Shown here: piece by piece, positions 41,410 to 46,116 of the stretch | Position numbering within the stretch: the stretch's first letter is position 1 | Layout: the number at the start of each line of letters is the position of its first letter | From: Saccharofermentans sp. | GTDB lineage: Bacteria > Bacillota > Clostridia > Saccharofermentanales > Saccharofermentanaceae | Assembly: GCA_024683485.1 (NCBI GenBank) | Contig: JAIKYD010000108.1 | Span: 1-46,116, forward strand | Direction: 5' to 3' | Length of the DNA: 46,116 bases | Made by a program: the position numbers and the translations under genes | The notes under the pieces: model-generated | The model's database searches: none | What the model saw: the letters and a program-made list of their open reading frames with translations, nothing else | What the model was told of the DNA's origin: nothing

Positions 41410-42496
41410 TGTTCTTAAGCCTCCTTTCGAGCATCGAAACAAGTTTGCTGAAGAACATGACTATCACAAGGTATATGACCGCTACAGCAATCAACGGCAT
41501 GAAAGCAGAATACGTTCTGGATCTGATGATGTCTCCGCCTTTCGTCAGTTCCTGAAGACCGATATAACCTGATACGGAAGTCTCTTTGATAAGCACTATG
41601 AACTCATTTGCCAGAGCGGGAAGCACAGTCTTGAAAGCCTGGGGTATGATAATGAAGGCCATTGTTCTGACATAGCCGAATCCCAATGAACGGCCTGCCT
41701 CAAACTGACCTTTATCAACGCTGACGATACCGCTTCGGATTATCTCGGCAACGTATGCACCTGAATTGATACCAAATGCCAGGATTGCAACAAGCACCTT
41801 GTTGTTGGACGAAATGAATATTACGAAATATGCAATGAGGAGCTGGACTACGATAGGAGTACCTCTTATGACCGTAAGATAAACACCTGTCAAGCCATTA
41901 AGGAACTTAAGCAGACCCTTTCCGAATCCGCCTTTCATCTCATCTTTCAAAGTGTCATAAGAAGATCTGATCAGTGCGGCGATTACTCCGAGAACGATAC
42001 CAAGAAGTGCAGCGAATATCGTAACTTCAAAAGTGATTCCGAGACCTTTGAAAATATAAGTGTAACGGGCATCGGTGATGAAATTATTCTCGAAGTCTCC
42101 GGGAATACCGTTAGCCCATTTAACGAGTTTTGCCCATGTTGTTTCTGCCCATAAAGGAATATTGCCTACAGAAAGGAAAAGGATCATGTAGACTGTGCCG
42201 ATAATGGAAAGCGGCAGACCTATGTATGCCAGTATCCTGCCGGTCTTTGCTCTTTTGTCAGACTTAACTAAGTCATTGACGTTTGACTGATGAATAGCCA
42301 GGGCAGAGAATGTGAGTCCTGCAAAAGGAACACAGGACAATATTACCGATAATAATCCGAAGATGAAAATGCGCTTTGCTTTTTGAGCAGGATCATTAAC
42401 AGTTACGGGTGGCAGCGGTGAATGGCATTCAGGACAGGTTGATTCATTCCCTGTGATCTTCCTGCCGCAGTGTTTGCAGAATCTTGATCTGATCAT
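41399..42496 (-). CDS. Polar amino-acid ABC permease with N-terminal zinc ribbon
   Basis: A 365-residue fusion. Residues about 5-30 are a zinc ribbon ([20 protein letters not shown]). Residues about 40-125 hold two or three membrane helices with a DUF4190-like look ([39 protein letters not shown]). From about 145 a HisM/GlnP-type permease begins ([20 protein letters not shown], then [15 protein letters not shown], and [24 protein letters not shown], the EAA loop). Typical family members are ~220 residues, so the N-terminal part is an addition. It resembles the zinc-ribbon/DUF4190 protein at the end of the same operon, which hints at duplication and fusion. Confidence 0.88.
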   Translation of the reverse strand: MIRSRFCKHCGRKITGNESTCPECHSPLPPVTVNDPAQKAKRIFIFGLLSVILSCVPFAGLTFSALAIHQSNVNDLVKSDKRAKTGRILAYIGLPLSIIGTVYMILFLSVGNIPLWAETTWAKLVKWANGIPGDFENNFITDARYTYIFKGLGITFEVTIFAALLGIVLGVIAALIRSSYDTLKDEMKGGFGKGLLKFLNGLTGVYLTVIRGTPIVVQLLIAYFVIFISSNNKVLVAILAFGINSGAYVAEIIRSGIVSVDKGQFEAGRSLGFGYVRTMAFIIIPQAFKTVLPALANEFIVLIKETSVSGYIGLQELTKGGDIIRSRTYSAFMPLIAVAVIYLVIVMFFSKLVSMLERRLKNSER

Positions 42497-42559
42497 TTAG
42501 TTGTTCCTTTTTTCTTTCAAATAACACTTTGGAAAGCATTATATATTATAAATAAACAA

Positions 42560-42590
42560 GGAGCGGAAATACAGACCGTATTTCCGCTCC
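42560..42590 (-). terminator. Terminator-like hairpin between binding-protein and permease genes
   Basis: A perfect 13-bp stem (GGAGCGGAAATAC at 42560-42572 with its complement at 42578-42590) and 5-nt loop, followed on the minus strand by TTGTTTATTT. It should end or stabilise most transcripts after the binding-protein gene and let only part continue into permease and ATPase. Confidence 0.75.
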
Positions 42591-42622
42591 GGATTCAAAT
42601 GTCAACTGCTTACGTTTAAGTA

Positions 42623-43435
42623 TCAGCCCTCAGCAGGGATGTACTTATTGACGATGCCGGGGATCGTGCCGTCATCTGTGAGTTCCTTGAGTGCCTGGTT
42701 GATGGCATCATTAAGAGCTACATTATCCTTGTTGATAGCCATAGCATAATCCTCAACAGTGTAAGGTGTCTCCAGGATCTTGAGTCCCTCGTTAGCTGCA
42801 ACGAAAGCCTTGGCAGGCTCGTTGTCGATAACTACTGCATCGATCTTGCCGGAAGTAAGAGCGATAACAGCATCGTTACCCTTGGAGAAACGCTCAACTC
42901 TGTCTTCGCCTACACCGCCGTTGTCAGGTGTATCGGACATATAGATGTCTCCTGTTGTACCGGACTGAACACCTACTTTGTAGCTTCCGTCAAGAAGAGT
43001 ATCAATATCCTTGATCTCGGAATCTGTAGTAACGATGATCGACTGGATACCTGTGGCATAAGGAGTGGAGAAGTTAACGGACTTAAGTCTGTCTTCTGTA
43101 ACCGTCATGCCTGCGCATCCGATGTCATACTTACCGCCCTGAACGCCTGCAATGATTGAGTCGAATTCAACATCTTCAATTACGAGTTCAAGACCAAGCT
43201 TATTAGCCACTGCCGATGCGATCTCAGCATCGATACCAACGATCTTTTCACCCTCATAGTATTCATATGGGGGAAAGAAAGCATTTGTTGCCATTATAAG
43301 CTTTCCGCTTTCCACAGTTGTGAAAGATGCGGCGGCAGGTGCAGCCTCAGTTTGCTTTGTTGTTGCACAGGATGTCATTCCGAGCAGAAGTGCTGTGGAA
43401 AGAATACCTGCTGCTATTCTCTTAAATGTTTTCAT
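42623..43435 (-). CDS. Polar amino-acid ABC substrate-binding lipoprotein
   Basis: A 270-residue SBP_bac_3 protein. Signal peptide MKTFKRIAAGILSTALLLGM with lipobox Cys at T-S-C. The mature part has NAFFPPYEYYEGEKIVGIDAEIASAVANK-type start, then GGKYDIGCAGMTVTEDRLKSVNFSTPY, typical of amino-acid binding proteins. AGGAGAA lies before ATG 43435; the longer frame to 43465 is rejected. It leads the importer operon and is separated from it by a strong hairpin. Specific amino acid unknown. Confidence 0.93.
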   Translation of the reverse strand: MKTFKRIAAGILSTALLLGMTSCATTKQTEAAPAAASFTTVESGKLIMATNAFFPPYEYYEGEKIVGIDAEIASAVANKLGLELVIEDVEFDSIIAGVQGGKYDIGCAGMTVTEDRLKSVNFSTPYATGIQSIIVTTDSEIKDIDTLLDGSYKVGVQSGTTGDIYMSDTPDNGGVGEDRVERFSKGNDAVIALTSGKIDAVVIDNEPAKAFVAANEGLKILETPYTVEDYAMAINKDNVALNDAINQALKELTDDGTIPGIVNKYIPAEG

Positions 43436-43596
43436 AACCGTTCTCCTTTTTTCATAATAGGACATTGGTATATTACGCTATTTTTTCTGGCAAGGTAAAT
43501 GAACAAAAGCCCGAAAAATAATTGCTCAATGTTACTATTTTAAGTAAAATATCTAAAAGGAATAATCAGGAATACGAAAGGTTACAGAGCCGTAAG

Positions 43597-44871
43597 ATGA
43601 AAAGGGTACTTATCCTTGGTTGTAATGACATAACTGAGCGTTTGCTGACAGATCTGTGCAAGCACAGGTCTTATGCTTCGGATATATGTCTTTCCTCAAG
43701 ACAGAAGCAGGACTGTGATGAGCTTAAGAATTTGGCTTCGAGCATGGGTGTCAGAGTAGTTACTTCCGGAATTGATGTCAAAAATGTCGAAGGCGCCATG
43801 ATGATGGTCAAGATCTTTGCGCCTGATCTGGTTATAAATCTTCTTCCTCCGGAACTGGCACTGGAAGCCATGAGCCTTGCTGTAAAGGCCAAGGCTGATT
43901 ATATTGACGGGACGCTTTTCGGTGTGCCGGATATTCCTTCGCAGACCTCTCTTCTTTCAAAGCAGTTTAAGAAGTTTGCGGAATTCCAAAGCAACGGTAA
44001 AACGGCTGTTTGCGGTGCGGGTTTTATTCCCGGAGCTGTTGGAGCCATTATAAGATGCGCGGCAAAGAATGATTTCAATAAGATCAACAGCATTGATATT
44101 GTTTCTGTCTCAGGCGAGAAGAATTCTTCTCAGAACGGCGATAAAGAGGAAATAGACTATACCCTGTATTCAGAAGATGTTAAAGTTCAGGATACCCAGA
44201 TCTATACCGGACCTGTTAAGCGTGTGTTCTATATTGAGAAGGGCAGAGTCATTGAAGCGGATCCCATGTCCATAGAAGGCAGATCATCTTCAGGAAGCAA
44301 AGTTTATCTTGATTCAAGTCCTATGCTCACGGATCTTCTCAAGGAGATTCCTGATATAGATAATGTAAGATATTTCAAACTTGGAAGAAAGCCTTCCAAG
44401 GAACATATTCCGCCTAAAGAGAAATTAGATCTTCTAGAGGAGTTGGGACTTCTGTCAAATAAACCCGTTAGAGTGGGTAATGTACAGGTGGCTCCGGTCG
44501 ATCTTCTTGCTGCTATTCTTCCGAAAATGATACCTGATAATTCCGCCGCCCCCAAGACTTCCGATGTTAAGGCAGAAGGTATTTCATCCTATGAGATCTA
44601 CATTACAGGAAGATCGAAGAACGATGATTCGGAGATCACCAGATCTTATATTATTAAAGGCGACAACGATAAGTCATACAGTAAATACAATGTGAATGCT
44701 TTTGAATACATGAAGGGCACCGCTCTGATAGCCGGAGTTAAACTCATGTGCAAAGACAAGTGGAAGAAACCCGGTGTATTTACTCCTGCAGCTTTTGATT
44801 GTGATGCATACTATAATGCTTTTACCATGGAAGGTATAAGTATTATTGAGGGTAGAGGAAAACCATTTTGA
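43597..44871 (+). CDS. Saccharopine dehydrogenase-like NAD(P)-binding protein
   Basis: A 424-residue protein starting MKRVLILGCNDITERLL, a Rossmann opening in which the usual G-x-G-x-x-G is altered. It continues with VINLLPPELALEAMSLAVKA and ADYIDGT, as in saccharopine dehydrogenase/LYS9-like proteins. It then has CGAGFIPGAVGAIIRCA and a large C-terminal dimerisation domain. Such proteins act on amino-acid-derived imines or carboxyspermidine; the substrate here is unknown. The longer frame from TTG 43522 has an unrelated basic N-terminus. The ribosome site before 43597 is weak (GAAAGG about 15 bases away), so the start is uncertain. Confidence 0.8.
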   Translation: MKRVLILGCNDITERLLTDLCKHRSYASDICLSSRQKQDCDELKNLASSMGVRVVTSGIDVKNVEGAMMMVKIFAPDLVINLLPPELALEAMSLAVKAKADYIDGTLFGVPDIPSQTSLLSKQFKKFAEFQSNGKTAVCGAGFIPGAVGAIIRCAAKNDFNKINSIDIVSVSGEKNSSQNGDKEEIDYTLYSEDVKVQDTQIYTGPVKRVFYIEKGRVIEADPMSIEGRSSSGSKVYLDSSPMLTDLLKEIPDIDNVRYFKLGRKPSKEHIPPKEKLDLLEELGLLSNKPVRVGNVQVAPVDLLAAILPKMIPDNSAAPKTSDVKAEGISSYEIYITGRSKNDDSEITRSYIIKGDNDKSYSKYNVNAFEYMKGTALIAGVKLMCKDKWKKPGVFTPAAFDCDAYYNAFTMEGISIIEGRGKPF

Positions 44872-44913
44872 TAACTGATCGTTATTCGAAGAAAATGCCG
44901 GTGAGGTGTAAAG

Positions 44914-45852
44914 ATGTCCGACAAGAATTTTTGGGAGAAGATGCAGATCAACGATATGCTTGTAATTGATACTATCCGCAGATATGGCAGGGATACCGTT
45001 TATTTCAAAGATAAGGATTCCAGATTCTTTTGGAATAATTATGTTCACTGTAAGCAGCTGGGCGTTGAGAAACCGGAAGATCTTATCGGCAAGACTGACA
45101 AGGACTTTTTTCCTCCGGAGTTTGCCGAAAAAGCAAGAAAAATCGAATTGGAAATAATGAGGACCGGTATCCCCGTTCTTAATATTGAGGAAGAACTGTA
45201 TGAGGATGAAGACAATATCAGATATTACAGTGCCTCAAAATACCCTTTGTACGACAAGGATAACAATATCGTTGGAACATGGGGTATAAGCAGGGATATA
45301 ACCGATGCCAAAAGAATGGAGAAAGAACTCGAGCGTTCCTATCATAAGATGGAAAGGCTGGCACGAGTCGATGATTTGAGCGGTCTTTATAACAGACGAT
45401 ATTTTTATGAGACGCTTGAAAAGTATGCCAGCCTATATGAGAAGAGGACCGACGGAAGCACGTTTGCCTTGCTTGTTGCGGATGTCGATGATATTACTCA
45501 TATTAACGATCAGTATGGACAGCAGAACGGGGACATAGTTTTAAGGAGTATTGCGGAGTTCTGCATGGCTAATGTCAGGACTGAGGATACATGCTTCCGT
45601 ACCGGCGGTGACGAATTTGCCATAGTTCTTCTTGATACAGATAAGATATCTGCAGTAGGCATTGCAAAGAAGCTGGTTGAGCAGATAGCTAACGAGCCTA
45701 TCATCCTTGACGGGAAAAGAGAGAAAGTCACGATTTCTGCTGGTCTTGCTCTTTTTGATCCGGGTGATCCCGACCTTCAGGATCTTCTGTCCAGAGCTGA
45801 GAGAAAACTCAACAAGTCTAAAAGGGAAGGTAAGAATAAAGTATCATTCTGA
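44914..45852 (+). CDS. PAS-GGDEF diguanylate cyclase
   Basis: A 312-residue cytoplasmic protein. Residues about 15-140 form a PAS domain with PAC end (VYFKDKDSRFFWNNYVHCKQ, GTWGISRDITDAKRMEKEL), the kind that may hold a haem or flavin or other ligand. A short helix leads to the GGDEF domain: DDLSGLYNRRYFYETLEK, LLVADVDDITHINDQYGQQNGD and intact GGDEF at residues 231-235. The metal-binding D-x-D is changed to DVDDI (Asp in place of Phe), but the key acidic residues remain, so activity is expected. GAGGTG lies before ATG 44914, 42 bases after the preceding gene. Confidence 0.9.
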   Translation: MSDKNFWEKMQINDMLVIDTIRRYGRDTVYFKDKDSRFFWNNYVHCKQLGVEKPEDLIGKTDKDFFPPEFAEKARKIELEIMRTGIPVLNIEEELYEDEDNIRYYSASKYPLYDKDNNIVGTWGISRDITDAKRMEKELERSYHKMERLARVDDLSGLYNRRYFYETLEKYASLYEKRTDGSTFALLVADVDDITHINDQYGQQNGDIVLRSIAEFCMANVRTEDTCFRTGGDEFAIVLLDTDKISAVGIAKKLVEQIANEPIILDGKREKVTISAGLALFDPGDPDLQDLLSRAERKLNKSKREGKNKVSF

Positions 45853-45888
45853 CCGCTTTTGAATTTAATCAAAAAATATTTGTTTTAT

Positions 45889-45908
45889 GGCCGGGAGATA
45901 TCCCGGCC
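45889..45908. terminator. Bidirectional terminator after the GGDEF gene
   Basis: GGCCGGGA-gata-TCCCGGCC, a perfect 8-bp stem with 4-nt loop, followed by TTGCTTTAT on the plus strand and, a little farther, by an A/T-rich tract with TATTTTTT on the minus strand. Confidence 0.75.
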
Positions 45909-45955
45909 TTGCTTTATATGAGGTGTGTGGAGAACGGTTGGCTAAGCAAGGCCGG
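45903..45955. repeat. 12-bp inverted repeat overlapping the terminator
   Basis: CCGGCCTTGCTT (45903-45914) and AAGCAAGGCCGG (45944-45955) are exact complements with a 29-base spacer. The left arm shares CCGGCC with the terminator stem at 45901-45908, so the two hairpins exclude each other. Confidence 0.6.
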
Positions 45956-46011
45956 ATAAATCCCTTTACGGAGAAAAATGTTGGTAAAAGTGAGCAGTCT
46001 TTGGTCGGGAC

Positions 46012-46116
46012 TTATGCTGCACCCTTATCTTTCAGTTGTATGTGATGAGTGTTCCTGCCGTTGGCGGATGAAGCAGCCACAGGTGTATCGGCACGCTTGA
46101 TCGGAGTGATACGGAC
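46012..46116 (-). CDS. Possible C-terminal end of a gene beyond the right edge
   Basis: On the minus strand an open frame enters at 46116 and stops at TAA (plus 46012-46014), reading VRITPIKRADTPVAASSANG onward, about 34 residues of ordinary composition. No family is recognised. A plus-strand frame from TTG 45938 (GGAG upstream) competes: it reads AKQGRINPFTEKNVGKSEQS, meets two TGA codons, then stays open to the edge. Only more sequence can decide. Confidence 0.3.
   Translation of the reverse strand, partial: VRITPIKRADTPVAASSANGRNTHHIQLKDKGAA

Noticed and set aside
43522..43596. N-terminal extension of the saccharopine dehydrogenase-like protein
   Set aside because: TTG start without a ribosome site and a basic stretch absent from the family; Rossmann strand begins at 43597.
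1..46116. CRISPR arrays or prophage genes
   Set aside because: No regularly spaced direct repeats, cas genes or phage structural genes were seen.

Overview
The window reads as a chromosomal segment of a Gram-positive, low-to-medium GC member of the Clostridia (Lachnospiraceae/Oscillospiraceae-like, probably a gut or rumen anaerobe). Reasons: strong AGGAGG-type ribosome binding sites, frequent GTG/TTG starts, CCA-encoding tRNA genes, Bce/MacB-type ABC systems paired with two-component regulators, several c-di-GMP enzymes, and an exosortase G locus, which is a Firmicutes system. Species cannot be fixed from the sequence alone.

Layout. 1-2.3 kb: C-terminal scrap of a possible IS110-type transposase, a lipoprotein overlapping a fused AzlC-AzlD branched-chain amino-acid exporter, then divergent tRNA-Thr(GGT) and tRNA-Ser(GGA). 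2.3-4.1 kb: an MFS efflux gene behind a ~210-nt leader with a 20-residue leader peptide and competing hairpins. 4.2-7.9 kb: a minus-strand MacB/FtsX-type ABC operon behind a yybP-ykoY (Mn2+) riboswitch with a readable terminator/antiterminator platform. 7.9-11.3 kb: GH127 arabinofuranosidase, HD phosphohydrolase, metallophosphoesterase. 11.4-19.4 kb: a tightly packed set of diguanylate cyclase, response regulator, histidine kinase, ABC ATPase, ABC permease and an Ntn-hydrolase lipoprotein. 19.4-24.3 kb: a second ABC pair broken by a deletion across the ATPase/permease junction, with an intact divergent two-component system. 24.5-25.4 kb: a decayed HD-GYP phosphodiesterase. 25.5-29.8 kb: an unusual XRE-HTH/AIR-synthase (PurM-like) fusion, a lipoprotein, a lipase-like hydrolase and an MFS transporter. 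29.9-37.2 kb: a six-gene exosortase G (XrtG) operon. 37.4-39.8 kb: Na/Pi cotransporter with PhoU-like tail and TrmL. 39.8-43.4 kb: a polar amino-acid ABC importer in which the permease carries a zinc ribbon and a second zinc-ribbon membrane protein is appended. 43.6-46.1 kb: saccharopine-dehydrogenase-like protein, PAS-GGDEF cyclase, and an unresolved right edge.

Themes. Envelope sensing and export dominate: three Bce/MacB-like ABC systems, two two-component systems and several lipoproteins. c-di-GMP enzymes recur: two apparently active GGDEF proteins, one degenerate GGDEF protein inside the XrtG operon and one dead HD-GYP. Three RNA-level or palindromic control regions stand out (MFS leader, Mn riboswitch, palindrome in the nptA promoter). 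Four convergent gene ends share the same bidirectional terminator hairpin. The best candidates for something new are the leader-controlled MFS gene, the Mn-riboswitch-controlled FtsX-type ABC operon, the XrtG locus with its embedded degenerate GGDEF protein, and the XRE-PurM fusion.
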